NCBI GenBank assembly: GCA_963514095.1
Contig: CAUPSS010000033.1
Span: forward strand, 1,054,001 to 1,118,000
DNA from: Eutrigla gurnardus
Taxonomy: Eukaryota > Chordata > Actinopteri > Perciformes > Triglidae
Reading direction: 5' to 3'
Length of the DNA stretch: 64,000 nt
The position numbers and the translations under genes are program-made. Each line of letters starts with the position of its first letter. Position 1 is the stretch's first letter. Below are positions 11,801 through 25,460 of the stretch, piece after piece. The notes under the pieces are model-generated. The model worked only from the letters and a program-made list of their open reading frames with translations. It did no database searches and was not told where the DNA came from.

Positions 11801-14300
11801 ATGTCGGCCCCATGATAGACTGGTTACCTGTCTGTCTCTACATGTCTCCCTGTGATAGACTGGTTACCTGTCTGTCTCTACATGTCTCCATGTGATAGAT
11901 TGGTTACCTGTCTGTCTCTACATGTCCCCCTGTGATAGACTGGTTACCTGTCTGTCTCTATATGTCTCCCTGTGATAGACTGGTTACCTGTCTGTCTCTA
12001 CATGTCGGCCCCGTGATAGACTGGTTACCTGTCTGTCTCTACATGTCTCCCTGTGATAGACTGGTTACCTATCTGTCTCTACATGTCTCCCTGTGATAGA
12101 CTGGTTACCTGTCTGTCTCTACATGTCCCCCTGTGATAGACTGGTTACCTGTCTGTCTCTACATGTCTCCCTGTGATAGACCGGTCACCTGTCTGTCTCT
12201 ACATGTCTCCCTGTGATAGACTGGTTACCTGTCTGTCTTTACATGTCTCCCTGTGATAGACTGGTTACCTGTCTGGTTCTCCATGTCTCCCTGTGATAGA
12301 CTGGTTACCTGTCTGTCTCTACATGTCTCCCTGTGATAGACTGGTTACCTGTCTGTCTCTACATGTCCCCCTGTGATAGACTGGTTACCTGTCTGTCTCT
12401 ACATGTCTCCATGTGATAGACTGGTTACCTGTCTGTCTCTACATGTCTCCCTGTGATAGACTGGTTACCTGTCTGTCTCTACATGTCCCCCTGTGATAGA
12501 CTGGTTACCTGTCTGTCTCTACATGTCTCCCTGTGATAGACTGGTTACCTGTCTGTCTCTCCATGTCGGCCCCGTGATAGACTGGTTACCTGTCTGTCTC
12601 TACATGTCTCCCTGTGATAGACTGGTTACCTGTCTGTCTCTACATGTCTCCCTGTGATAGACTGGTTACCTGTCGGTCTCTACATGTCTCCCTGTGATAG
12701 ACTGGTTGCCTGTCTGTCTCCACATGTCTCCATGTGATAGACTGGTTACCTGTCTGTCTCTACATGTCCCCCTGTGATAGACTGGTTACCTGTCTGTCTC
12801 TACATGTCTCCCTGTGATAGACTGGTTACCTGTCTGTCTCTACATGTCTCCCTGTGATAGACTGGTTGCCTGTCTGTCTCCACATGTCTCCATGTGATAG
12901 ACTGGTTACCTGTCTGTCTCTACATGTCCCCCTGTGATAGACTGGTTACCTGTCTGTCTCTACATGTCAGCCCTGTGATAGACTGGTTGCCTGTCTGTCT
13001 CTACATGTCAGCCCTGTGATAGACTGGTTACCTGTCTGTCTCTACATGTCTCCCTGTGATAGACTGGTTACCTGTCTGTCTCTACATGTCTCCCTGTGAT
13101 AGACTGGTTACCTGTCTGTCTCTACATGTCAGCCCTTTGATAGACTGGTCACCTGTCTGTCTCTACATGTCAGCCCTATGATAGACTGGTTACCTGTCTG
13201 TCTCTACATGTCCCCCTGTGATAGACTGGTTACCTGTCGGTCTCTACATGTCTCCCTGTGATAGACTGGTTACCTGTCTGTCTCTACATGTCTCCCTGTG
13301 ATAGACTGGTTACCTGTCTGTCTCCACATGTCTCCATGTGATAGACTGGTTACCTGTCTGTCTCTACATGTCAGCCCTGTGATAGACTGGTTACCTGTCT
13401 GTCTCTACATGTCAGCCCTGTGATAGACTGGTTACCTGTCTGTCTCTACATGTCAGTCCTGTGATAGACTGGTTACCTGTCTGTCTGTACATGTCTCCCT
13501 GTGATAGACTGGTTACCTGTCTGTCTCTACATGTCTCCCTGTGATAGACTGGTTACCTGTCTGTCTCTACATGTCTCCCTGTGATAGACTGGTCACCTGT
13601 CTGTCTCTACATGTCTCCCTGTGATAGACTGGTTACCTGTCTGTCTTTACATGTCTCCCTGTGATAGACTGGTTACCTGTCTGTCTCTACATATCTCCCT
13701 GTGATAGACTGGTTACCTGTCTGTCTCTTCATGTCTCCCTGTGATAGACTGGTTACCTGTCTGTCTCGACATGTCCCCCTGTGATAGACTGGTTACCTGT
13801 CTGTCTCTACATGTCAGCCCTGTGATAGACTGGTCACCTGTCTGTCTCTACATGTCAGCCCTATGATAGACTGGTTACCTGTCTGTCTCTACATGTCAGC
13901 CCTGTGATAGACTGGTTACCTGTCTGTCTGTACATGTCCCCCTGTGATAGACTGGTTACCTGTCGGTCTCTACATGTCTCCCTGTGATAGACTGGTTACC
14001 TGTCTGTCTGTACATGTCTCCCTGTGATAGACTGGTTACCTGTCTGTCTCTACATGTCTCCCTGTGATAGACTGGTTACCTGTCTGTCTCTACATGTCAG
14101 CCCTGTGATAGACTGGTTACCTGTCTGTCTCTACATGTCTCCCTGTGATAGACTGGTTACCTGTCTGTCTCTACATGTCTCCCTGTGATAGACTGGTCAC
14201 CTGTCTGTCTCTACATGTCTCCCTGTGATAGACTGGTTACCTGTCTGTCTTTACATGTCTCCCTGTGATAGACTGGTTACCTGTCTGTCTCTACATGTCT
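8823..14300 (+). repeat. Left-domain HOR copies and transition zone
   Basis: Only satellite units are present. CTCCATGTGATAGATTGG markers fall at 9678 and 11894 (spacing 2,216 bp) and next at 15155. A third GTACCCC unit lies at 10230. Local oddities are GGTTTCC near 10208, TCTACCTG near 11280, GACCGGTC near 12179, TCTATATG near 11960 and GTCTGGTTCT at 12271. TCTCGACATG first appears near 13757. The right-domain markers CTCGTTG, CAGCTCTG and CAGCCTG are absent from this stretch. Confidence 0.82.
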
Positions 14301-17300
14301 CGTTGTGATAGACTGGTTACCTGTCTGTCTCTACATGTCTCCCTGTGATAGACTGGTTACCTGTCTGTCTCTACATGTCCCCCTGTGATAGACTGGTTAC
14401 CTGTCTGTCTCTACATGTCTCCCTGTGATAGACTGGTTACCTGTCTGTCTCTACATGTCTCCCTGTGATAGACTGGTTACCTGTCTGTCTCTACATGTCG
14501 GCCCTGTGATAGACTGGTTACCTGTCTGTCTCTACATGTCAGCTCTGTGATAGACTGGTTGCCTGTCTGTCTCTACATGTCAGCCCTGTGATAGACTGGT
14601 TACCTGTCTGTCTCTACATGTCTCCCTGTGATAGACTGGTTACCTGTCTGTCTCTACATGTCTCCCTGTGATAGACTGGTTACCTGTCTGTCTCTACATG
14701 TCTCCCTGTGATAGACTGGTTACCTGTCTGTCTCTACATGTCAGCCCTGTGATAGACTGGTCACCTGTCTGTCTCTACATGTCAGCCTGTGATAGACTGG
14801 TTACCTGTCTGTCTCTACATGTCAGCCCTGTGATAGACTGGTCACCTGTCTCTCTCTACATGTCAGCCCTGTGATAGACTGGTCACCTGTCTGTCTCTAC
14901 ATGTCAGCCCTGTGATAGACTGGTTACCTGTCTGTCTCTACATGTCACCCTGTGATAGACTGGTTACCTGTCTGTCTCTAAATGTCGGCCCTGTGATAGA
15001 CTGGTTACCTGTCTGTCTCTACATGTCTCCCTGTGATAGACTGGTTACCTGTCTGTCTCTACATGTCTCCCTGTGATAGACTGGTTACCTGTCTGTCTCT
15101 ACATGTCTCCCTGTGATAGACTGGTTACCTGTCTGTCTCCACATGTCTCCATGTGATAGATTGGTTACCTGTCTGTCTCTACATGTCCCCCTGTGATAGA
15201 CTGGTTACCTGTCTGTCTCTACATGTCTCCCTGTGATAGATTGGTTACCTGTCTGTCTCTACATGTCGGCCCCGTGATAGACTGGTTACCTGTCTGTCTC
15301 CACATGTCTCCATGTGATAGACTGGTTACCTGTCTGTCTCTACATGTCCCCCTGTGATAGACTGGTTACCTGTCGGTCTCTACATGTCTCCCTGTGATAG
15401 ACTGGTTACCTGTCTGTCTCTACATGTCTCCATGTGATAGACTGGTTACGTGTCTGTCTCCACATGTCTCCATGTGATAGACTGGTTACCTATCTGTCTC
15501 TACATGTCAGCCCTATGATAGACTGGTTACCTGTCTGTCTCTACATGTCAGCCCTGTGATAGACTGGTTACCTGTCTGTCTCTACATGTCAGCCCTGTGA
15601 TAGACTGGTTACCTGTCTGTCTGTACATGTCTCCCTGTGATAGACTGGTTACCTGTCTGTCTCTACATGTCTCCCTGTGATAGACTGGTTACCTGTCTGT
15701 CTCTACATGTCAGCCCTGTGATAGACTGGTTACCTGTCTGTCTCTACATGTCTCCCTGTGATAGACTGGTTACCTGTCTGTCTCTACATGTCTCCCTGTG
15801 ATAGACTGGTCACCTGTCTGTCTCTACATGTCTCCCTGTGATAGACTGGTTACCTGTCTGTCTTTACATGTCTCCCTGTGATAGACTGGTTACCTGTCTG
15901 TCTCTACATGTCTCCCTGTGATAGACTGGTTACCTGTCTGTCTCTACATGTCTCCCTGTGATAGACTGGTTACCTGTCTGTCTCTACATGTCCCCCTGTG
16001 ATAGACTGGTTACCTGTCTGTCTCTACATGTCTCCCTGTGATAGACTGGTTACCTGTCTGTCTCTACATGTCTCCCTGTGATAGACTGGTTACCTGTCTG
16101 TCTCTACATGTCCCCCTGTGATAGACTGGTTACCTGTCTGTCTCTACATGTCTCCCTGTGATAGACTGGTTACCTGTCTGTCTCTACATGTCGGCCCCAT
16201 GATAGACTGGTTACCTGTCTGTCTCTACATGTCTCCCTGTGATAGACTGGTTACCTGTCTGTCTCTACATGTCTCCCAGTGATAGACTGGTTACCTGTCT
16301 GTCTCTACATGTCTCCCTGTGATAGACTGGTTACCTGTCTGTCTCTACATGTCGGCCCTGTGATAGACTGGTTACCTGTCTGTCTCTACATGTCAGCCCT
16401 GTGATAGACTGGTTGCCTGTCTGTCTCTACATATCAGCCCTGTGATAGACTGGTTACCTGTCTGTCTCTACATGTCTCCCTGTGATAGACTGGTTACCTG
16501 TCTGTCTCTACATGTCTCCCTGTGATAGACTGGTTACCTGTCTGTCTCTACATGTCAGCCCTGTGATAGACTGGTTACCTGTCTGTCTCTACATGTCCCC
16601 CTGTGATAGACTGGTTACCTGTCGGTCTCTACATGTCTCCCTGTGATAGACTGGTTACCTGTCTGTCTCTACATGTCTCCCTGTGATAGACTGGTTACCT
16701 GTCTGTCTCCACATGTCTCCATGTGATAGACTGGTTACCTGTCTGTCTCTACATGTCAGCCCTATGATAGACTGGTTACCTGTCTGTCTCTACATGTCAG
16801 CCCTGTGATAGACTGGTTACCTGTCTGTCTCTACATGTCAGCCCTGTGATAGACTGGTCACCTGTCTGTCTCTACATGTCTCCCTGTGATAGACTGGTTA
16901 CCTGTCTGTCTTTACATGTCTCCCTGTGATAGACTGGTTACCTGTCTGTCTCCACATGTCTCCATGTGATAGACTGGTTACCTGTCTGTCTCTACATGTC
17001 AGCCCTATGATAGACTGGTTACCTGTCTGTCTCTACATGTCAGCCCTGTGATAGACTGGTTACCTGTCTGTCTCTACATGTCAGCCCTGTGATAGACTGG
17101 TCACCTGTCTGTCTCTACATGTCTCCCTGTGATAGACTGGTTACCTGTCTGTCTTTACATGTCTCCCTGTGATAGACTGGTTACCTGTCTGTCTCTACAT
17201 GTCTCCCTGTGATAGACTGGTTACCTGTCTGTCTCTACATGTCTCCCTGTGATAGACTGGTTACCTGTCTGTCTCTACATGTCCCCCTGTGATAGACTGG

Positions 17301-19265
17301 TTACCTGTCTGTCTCTACATGTCTCCCTGTGATAGACTGGTTACCTGTCTGTCTCTACATGTCTCCCTGTGATAGACTGGTTACCTGTCTGTCTCTACAT
17401 GTCTCCCTGTGATAGACTGGTTACCTGTCTGTCTCCACATGTCTCCATGTGATAGACTGGTTACCTGTCTGTCTCTACATGTCAGCCCTGTGATAGACTG
17501 GTTACCTGTCTGTCTCTACATGTCAGCCCTGTGATAGACTGGTTACCTGTCTGTCTCTACATGTCAGCCCTGTGATAGACTGGTTACCTGTCTGTCTGTA
17601 CATGTCTCCCTGTGATAGACTGGTTACCTGTCTGTCTCTACATGTCTCCCTGTGATAGACTGGTTACCTGTCTGTCTCTACATGTCTCCCTGTGATAGAC
17701 TGGTCACCTGTCTGTCTCTACATGTCTCCCTGTGATAGACTGGTTACCTGTCTGTCTTTACATGTCTCCCTGTGATAGACTGGTTACCTGTCTGTCTCTA
17801 CATGTCTCCCTGTGATAGACTGGTTACCTGTCTGTCTCTACATGTCTCCCTGTGATAGACTGGTTACCTGTCTGTCTCGACATGTCCCCCTGTGATAGAC
17901 TGGTTACCTGTCTGTCTCTACATGTCAGCCCTGTGATAGACTGGTCACCTGTCTGTCTCTACATGTCAGCCCTATGATAGACTGGTTACCTGTCTGTCTC
18001 TACATGTCAGCCCTGTGATAGACTGGTTACCTGTCTGTCTGTACATGTCCCCCTGTGATAGACTGGTTACCTGTCGGTCTCTACATGTCTCCCTGTGATA
18101 GACTGGTTACCTGTCTGTCTGTACATGTCTCCCTGTGATAGACTGGTTACCTGTCTGTCTCTACATGTCTCCCTGTGATAGACTGGTTACCTGTCTGTCT
18201 CTACATGTCAGCCCTGTGATAGACTGGTTACCTGTCTGTCTCTACATGTCTCCCTGTGATAGACTGGTTACCTGTCTGTCTCTACATGTCTCCCTGTGAT
18301 AGACTGGTCACCTGTCTGTCTCTACATGTCTCCCTGTGATAGACTGGTTACCTGTCTGTCTTTACATGTCTCCCTGTGATAGACTGGTTACCTGTCTGTC
18401 TCTACATGTCTCGTTGTGATAGACTGGTTACCTGTCTGTCTCTACATGTCTTCCTGTGATAGACTGGTTACCTGTCTGTCTCTACATGTCCCCCTGTGAT
18501 AGACTGGTTACCTGTCTGTCTCTACATGTCTCCCTGTGATAGACTGGTTACCTGTCTGTCTCTACATGTCTCCCTGTGATAGACTGGTTACCTGTCTGTC
18601 TCTACATGTCGGCCCTGTGATAGACTGGTTACCTGTCTGTCTCTACATGTCAGCTCTGTGATAGACTGGTTGCCTGTCTGTCTCTACATGTCAGCCCTGT
18701 GATAGACTGGTTACCTGTCTGTCTCTACATGTCTCCCTGTGATAGACTGGTTACCTGTCTGTCTCTACATGTCTCCCTGTGATAGACTGGTTACCTGTCT
18801 GTCTCTACATGTCTCCCTGTGATAGACTGGTTACCTGTCTGTCTCTACATGTCAGCCCTGTGATAGACTGGTCACCTGTCTGTCTCTACATGTCAGCCTG
18901 TGATAGACTGGTTACCTGTCTGTCTCTACATGTCAGCCCTGTGATAGACTGGTCACCTGTCTCTCTCTACATGTCAGCCCTGTGATAGACTGGTCACCTG
19001 TCTGTCTCTACATGTCAGCCCTGTGATAGACTGGTTACCTGTCTGTCTCTACATGTCTCCCTGTGATAGACTGGTTACCTGTCTGTCTCTAAATGTCGGC
19101 CCTGTGATAGACTGGTTACCTGTCTGTCTCTACATGTCTCCCTGTGATAGACTGGTTACCTGTCTGTCTCTACATGTCTCCCTGTGATAGACTGGTTACC
19201 TGTCTGTCTCTACATGTCTCCCTGTGATAGACTGGTTACCTGTCTGTCTCCACATGTCTCCATGT
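14301..19265 (+). repeat. First appearance of right-domain HOR; composite copy of 4,111 bp
   Basis: CTCGTTG first occurs at 14301, CAGCTCTG near 14541, the one-base-short CAGCCTG near 14784, TTACGTG near 15449 and CCCAGTG at 16278. The same series recurs 4,111 bp on: CGTTG at 18412, GATAGATTGG at 15155 and 19266. A lone GATAGATTGG in a CTCCC unit at 15235 is a private substitution and not a phase marker. TCACCC near 14945 and TCTTCCTG near 18450 are private variants of single units. Confidence 0.85.
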
Positions 19266-20370
19266 GATAGATTGGTTACCTGTCTGTCTCTACATGTCCC
19301 CCTGTGATAGACTGGTTACCTGTCTGTCTCTACATGTCTCCCTGTGATAGACTGGTTACCTGTCTGTCTCTACATGTCGGCCCCGTGATAGACTGGTTAC
19401 CTGTCTGTCTCCACATGTCTCCATGTGATAGACTGGTTACCTGTCTGTCTCTACATGTCCCCCTGTGATAGACTGGTTACCTGTCGGTCTCTACATGTCT
19501 CCCTGTGATAGACTGGTTACCTGTCTGTCTCTACATGTCTCCATGTGATAGACTGGTTACGTGTCTGTCTCCACATGTCTCCATGTGATAGACTGGTTAC
19601 CTGTCTGTCTCTACATGTCAGCCCTATGATAGACTGGTTACCTGTCTGTCTCTACATGTCAGCCCTGTGATAGACTGGTTACCTGTCTGTCTCTACATGT
19701 CAGCCCTGTGATAGACTGGTTACCTGTCTGTCTGTACATGTCTCCCTGTGATAGACTGGTTACCTGTCTGTCTCTACATGTCTCCCTGTGATAGACTGGT
19801 TACCTGTCTGTCTCTACATGTCAGCCCTGTGATAGACTGGTTACCTGTCTGTCTCTACATGTCTCCCTGTGATAGACTGGTTACATGTCTGTCTCTACAT
19901 GTCTCCCTGTGATAGACTGGTCACCTGTCTGTCTCTACATGTCTCCCTGTGATAGACTGGTTACCTGTCTGTCTTTACATGTCTCCCTGTGATAGACTGG
20001 TTACCTGTCTGTCTCTACATGTCTCCCTGTGATAGACTGGTTACCTGTCTGTCTCTACATGTCTCCCTGTGATAGACTGGTTACCTGTCTGTCTCTACAT
20101 GTCCCCCTGTGATAGACTGGTTACCTGTCTGTCTCTACATGTCTCCCTGTGATAGACTGGTTACCTGTCTGTCTCTACATGTCTCCCTGTGATAGACTGG
20201 TTACCTGTCTGTCTCTACATGTCCCCCTGTGATAGACTGGTTACCTGTCTGTCTCTACATGTCTCCCTGTGATAGACTGGTTACCTGTCTGTCTCTACAT
20301 GTCGGCCCCATGATAGACTGGTTACCTGTCTGTCTCTACATGTCTCCCTGTGATAGACTGGTTACCTGTC
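16039..20370 (+). repeat. Segmental copy 1 of a 4.3 kb block (offset 14,093 bp)
   Basis: This block matches 30132-34463 base for base at a constant offset of 14,093 bp. Markers checked at that offset are CCCAGTG (16278), CGTTG (18412), the CTCCA GATAGATTGG unit (19266) and CGGCCCCATG (20303). About ten substitutions were seen by eye, for example ACATATCAG near 16434 and TCTTCCTG near 18450 here, and CTGTCTCTCTC at 30757 in the other copy. No length change was seen. Outer breakpoints lie within monomers. Confidence 0.88.
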
Positions 20371-22838
20371 TGTCTCTACATGTCAGCCCTGTGATAGACT
20401 GGTTACCTGTCTGTCTCTACATGTCTCCCTGTGATAGACTGGTTACCTGTCTGTCTCTACATGTCTCCCTGTGATAGACTGGTTACCTGTCTGTCTCTAC
20501 ATGTCAGCCCTGTGATAGACTGGTTGCCTGTCTGTCTCTACATGTCAGCCCTGTGATAGACTGGTTACCTGTCTGTCTCTACATGTCTCCCTGTGATAGA
20601 CTGGTTACCTGTCTGTCTCTACATGTCTCCCTGTGATAGACTGGTTACCTGTCTGTCTCTACATGTCAGCCCTGTGATAGACTGGTTACCTGTCTGTCTC
20701 TACATGTCCCCCTGTGATAGACTGGTTACCTGTCGGTCTCTACATGTCTCCCTGTGATAGACTGGTTACCTGTCTGTCTCTACATGTCTCCCTGTGATAG
20801 ACTGGTTACCTGTCTGTCTCCACATGTCTCCATGTGATAGACTGGTTACCTGTCTGTCTCTACATGTCAGCCCTATGATAGACTGGTTACCTGTCTGTCT
20901 CTACATGTCAGCCCTGTGATAGACTGGTTACCTGTCTGTCTCTACATGTCAGCCCTGTGATAGACTGGTCACCTGTCTGTCTCTACATGTCTCCCTGTGA
21001 TAGACTGGTTACCTGTCTGTCTTTACATGTCTCCCTGTGATAGACTGGTTACCTGTCTGTCTCCACATGTCTCCATGTGATAGACTGGTTACCTGTCTGT
21101 CTCTACATGTCAGCCCTATGATAGACTGGTTACCTGTCTGTCTCTACATGTCAGCCCTGTGATAGACTGGTTACCTGTCTGTCTCTACATGTCAGCCCTG
21201 TGATAGACTGGTCACCTGTCTGTCTCTACATGTCTCCCTGTGATAGACTGGTTACCTGTCTGTCTCTACATGTCAGCCCTGTGATAGACTGGTTACCTGT
21301 CTGTCTGTACATGTCTCCCTGTGATAGACTGGTTACCTGTCTGTCTCTACATGTCTCCCTGTGATAGACTGGTTACCTGTCTGTCTCTACATGTCAGCCC
21401 TGTGATAGACTGGTTACCTGTCTGTCTCTACATGTCTCCCTGTGATAGACTGGTTACCTGTCTGTCTCTACATGTCTCCCTGTGATAGACTGGTCACCTG
21501 TCTGTCTCTACATGTCTCCCTGTGATAGACTGGTTACCTGTCTGTCTTTACATGTCTCCCTGTGATAGACTGGTTACCTGTCTGTCTCTACATGTCTCCC
21601 TGTGATAGACTGGTTACCTGTCTGTCTCTACATGTCTCCCTGTGATAGACTGGTTACCTGTCTGTCTCTACATGTCCCCCTGTGATAGACTGGTTACCTG
21701 TCTGTCTCTACATGTCTCCCTGTGATAGACTGGTTACCTGTCTGTCTCTACATGTCTCCCTGTGATAGACTGGTTACCTGTCTGTCTCTACATGTCCCCC
21801 TGTGATAGACTGGTTACCTGTCTGTCTCTACATGTCTCCCTGTGATAGACTGGTTACCTGTCTGTCTCTACATGTCGGCCCCATGATAGACTGGTTACCT
21901 GTCTGTCTCTACATGTCTCCCTGTGATAGACTGGTTACCTGTCTGTCTCTACATGTCAGCCCTGTGATAGACTGGTTACCTGTCTGTCTCTACATGTCTC
22001 CCTGTGATAGACTGGTTACCTGTCTGTCTCTACATGTCTCCCTGTGATAGACTGGTTACCTGTCTGTCTCTACATGTCAGCCCTGTGATAGACTGGTTGC
22101 CTGTCTGTCTCTACATGTCAGCCCTGTGATAGACTGGTTACCTGTCTGTCTCTACATGTCTCCCTGTGATAGACTGGTTACCTGTCTGTCTCTACATGTC
22201 TCCCTGTGATAGACTGGTTACCTGTCTGTCTCTACATGTCAGCCCTGTGATAGACTGGTTACCTGTCTGTCTCTACATGTCCCCCTGTGATAGACTGGTT
22301 ACCTGTCGGTCTCTACATGTCTCCCTGTGATAGACTGGTTACCTGTCTGTCTCTACATGTCTCCCTGTGATAGACTGGTTACCTGTCTGTCTCCACATGT
22401 CTCCATGTGATAGACTGGTTACCTGTCTGTCTCTACATGTCAGCCCTATGATAGACTGGTTACCTGTCTGTCTCTACATGTCAGCCCTGTGATAGACTGG
22501 TTACCTGTCTGTCTCTACATGTCAGCCCTGTGATAGACTGGTCACCTGTCTGTCTCTACATGTCTCCCTGTGATAGACTGGTTACCTGTCTGTCTTTACA
22601 TGTCTCCCTGTGATAGACTGGTTACCTGTCTGTCTCCACATGTCTCCATGTGATAGACTGGTTACCTGTCTGTCTCTACATGTCAGCCCTATGATAGACT
22701 GGTTACCTGTCTGTCTCTACATGTCAGCCCTGTGATAGACTGGTTACCTGTCTGTCTCTACATGTCAGCCCTGTGATAGACTGGTCACCTGTCTGTCTCT
22801 ACATGTCTCCCTGTGATAGACTGGTTACCTGTCTGTCT
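19663..22838 (+). repeat. Tandem duplication of a 1,573 bp HOR (39 monomers x 2)
   Basis: 19663-21265 matches 21236-22838 at 1,573 bp. Paired markers are CAGCCC followed by TCTGTACATG (19701 and 21274), CGGCCCCATG (20303 and 21876) and the CAGCCC unit preceding GGTCACC (21193 and 22766). The only difference noticed is TTACATGTC at 19881 in the first copy. The next CGGCCCCATG is at 23167, a shortened interval of 1,291 bp, so a third, deleted relative follows. Confidence 0.88.
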
Positions 22839-24120
22839 TTACATGTCTCCCTGTGATAGACTGGTTACCTGTCTGTCTCTACATGTCTCCCTGTGATAGA
22901 CTGGTTACCTGTCTGTCTCTACATGTCTCCCTGTGATAGACTGGTTACCTGTCTGTCTCTACATGTCCCCCTGTGATAGACTGGTTACCTGTCTGTCTCT
23001 ACATGTCTCCCTGTGATAGACTGGTTACCTGTCTGTCTCTACATGTCTCCCTGTGATAGACTGGTTACCTGTCTGTCTCTACATGTCCCCCTGTGATAGA
23101 CTGGTTACCTGTCTGTCTCTACATGTCTCCCTGTGATAGACTGGTTACCTGTCTGTCTCTACATGTCGGCCCCATGATAGACTGGTTACCTGTCTGTCTT
23201 TACATGTCTCCCTGTGATAGACTGGTTACCTGTCTGTCTCTACATGTCTCCCTGTGATAGACTGGTTACCTGTCTGTCTCTACATGTCTCCCTGTGATAG
23301 ACTGGTTACCTGTCTGTCTCTACATGTCGGCCCTGTGATAGACTGGTTACCTGTCTGTCTCTACATGTCAGCCCTGTGATAGACTGGTTGCCTGTCTGTC
23401 TCTACATGTCAGCCCTGTGATAGACTGGTTACCTGTCTGTCTCTACATGTCTCCCTGTGATAGACTGGTTACCTGTCTGTCTGTACATGTCTCCCTGTGA
23501 TAGACTGGTTACCTGTCTGTCTCTACATGTCAGCCCTGTGATAGACTGGTTACCTGTCTGTCTGTACATGTCTCCCTGTGATAGACTGGTTACCTGTCTG
23601 TCTCTACATGTCTCCCTGTGATAGGCTGGTTACCTGTCTGTCTCTACATGTCAGCCCTATGATAGACTGGTTACCTGTCTGTCTCTACATGTCAGCCCTG
23701 TGATAGACTGGTTACCTGTCTGTCTCTACATGTCAGCCCTGTGATAGACTGGTTACCTGTCTGTCTCTACATGTCTCCCTGTGATAGAGTGGTTACCTGT
23801 CGGTCTCTACATGTCTCCCTGTGATAGACTGGTTACCTGTCTGTCTCCACATGTCTCCATGTGATAGACTGGTTACCTGTCTGTCTCTACATGTCTCCCT
23901 GTGATAGACTGGTTACGTGTCTGTCTCCACATGTCTCCATGTGATAGACTGGTTACCTGTCGGTCTCTACATGTCTCCCTGTGATAGACTGGTTACCTGT
24001 CTGTCTCTACATGTCGGCCCCATGATAGACTGGTTACCTGTCTGTCTCTACATGTCTCCCTGTGATAGACTGGTTACCTGTCTGTCTCTACATGTCAGCC
24101 CTATGATAGACTGGTTACCT

Positions 24121-24180
24121 GTCTGTCTCTACATGTCAGCCCTGTGATAGACTGGTTACCATGTCTCCCTGTGATAGACT
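24121..24180 (+). repeat. Monomer with a 13 bp internal deletion
   Basis: At 24160/24161 GGTTACC joins directly to ATGTCTCCCT; the normal TGTCTGTCTCTAC between them is missing. This leaves a unit of 28 bp, the largest single-unit length change I found. The surrounding units are normal. TTACC in the retained part and CTAC at the end of the lost part offer only a short shared AC at the junction. Confidence 0.9.
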
Positions 24181-25460
24181 GGTTACCTGTCTGTCTCTAC
24201 ATGTCCCCCTGTGATAGACTGGTTACCTGTCTGTCTCTACATGTCAGCCCTGTGATAGACTGGTCACCTGTCTGTCTCTACATGTCAGCCCTATGATAGA
24301 CTGGTTACCTGTCTGTCTCTACATGTCAGCCCTGTGATAGACTGGTTACCTGTCTGTCTGTAAATGTCCCCCTGTGATAGACTGGTTACCTGTCGGTCTC
24401 TACATGTCTCCCTGTGATAGACTGGTTACCTGTCTGTCTGTACATGTCTCCCTGTGATAGACTGGTTACCTGTCTGTCTCTACATGTCTCCCTGTGATAG
24501 ACTGGTTACCTGTCTGTCTCTACATGTCAGCCCTGTGATAGACTGGTTACCTGTCTGTCTCTACATGTCTCCCTGTGATAGACTGGTTACCTGTCTGTCT
24601 CTACATGTCTCCCTGTGATAGACTGGTCACCTGTCTTTCTCTACATGTCTCCCTGTGATAGACTGGTTACCTGTCTGTCTTTACATGTCTCCCTGTGATA
24701 GACTGGTTACCTGTCTGTCTCTACATGTCTCCCTGTGATAGACTGGTTACCTGTCTGTCTCTACATGTCTCCCTGTGATAGACTGGTTACCTGTCTGTCT
24801 CTACATGTCCCCCTGTGATAGACTGGTTACCTGTCTGTCTCTACATGTCTCCATGTGATAGACTGGTTACCTGTCTGTCTCTACATGTCCCCCTGTGATA
24901 GACTGGTTACCTGCCTGTCTCTACATGTCGGCCCCATGATAGACTGGTTACCTGTCTGTCTCTACATGTCTCCCTGTGATAGACTGGTTACCTGTCTGTC
25001 TCCACATGTCTCCATGTGATAGACTGGTTACCTGTCTGTCTCTACATGTCCCCCTGTGATAGACTGGTTACCTGTCTGTCTCTACATGTCGGCCCCATGA
25101 TAGACTGGTTACCTGTCTGTCTCTACATGTCGGCCCCATGATAGACTGGTTACCTGTCTGTCTCTACATGTCTCCCTGTGATAGACTGGTTACCTGTCTG
25201 TCTCTACATGTCAGCCCTGTGATAGACTGGTTACCTGTCTGTCTGTACATGTCTCCCTGTGATAGACTGGTTACCTGTCTGTCTCTACATGTCTCCCTGT
25301 GATAGACTGGTTACCTGTCTGTCTCTACATGTCAGCCCTGTGATAGACTGGTTACCTGTCTGTCTCTACATGTCTCCCTGTGATAGACTGGTTACCTGTC
25401 TGTCTCTACATGTCTCCCTGTGATAGACTGGTCACCTGTCTGTCTCTACATGTCTCCCTG

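Noticed and set aside
12271..12290. Small inversion or insertion at GTCTGGTTCTCC
   Set aside because: Unit length is unchanged; two adjacent substitutions (TC to GT) explain it.
15235..15244. Extra HOR phase marker GATAGATTGG
   Set aside because: It lies in a CTCCC unit two positions after the true CTCCA marker at 15155; it is a private C-to-T change, not a HOR boundary.
6977..22047. Open frames of 81 codons (6977, 7943, 9716, 20229, 21802) and others at 2029 and 23917 as coding genes
   Set aside because: Same phase artefact in other HOR variants; their near-identity follows from HOR duplication.
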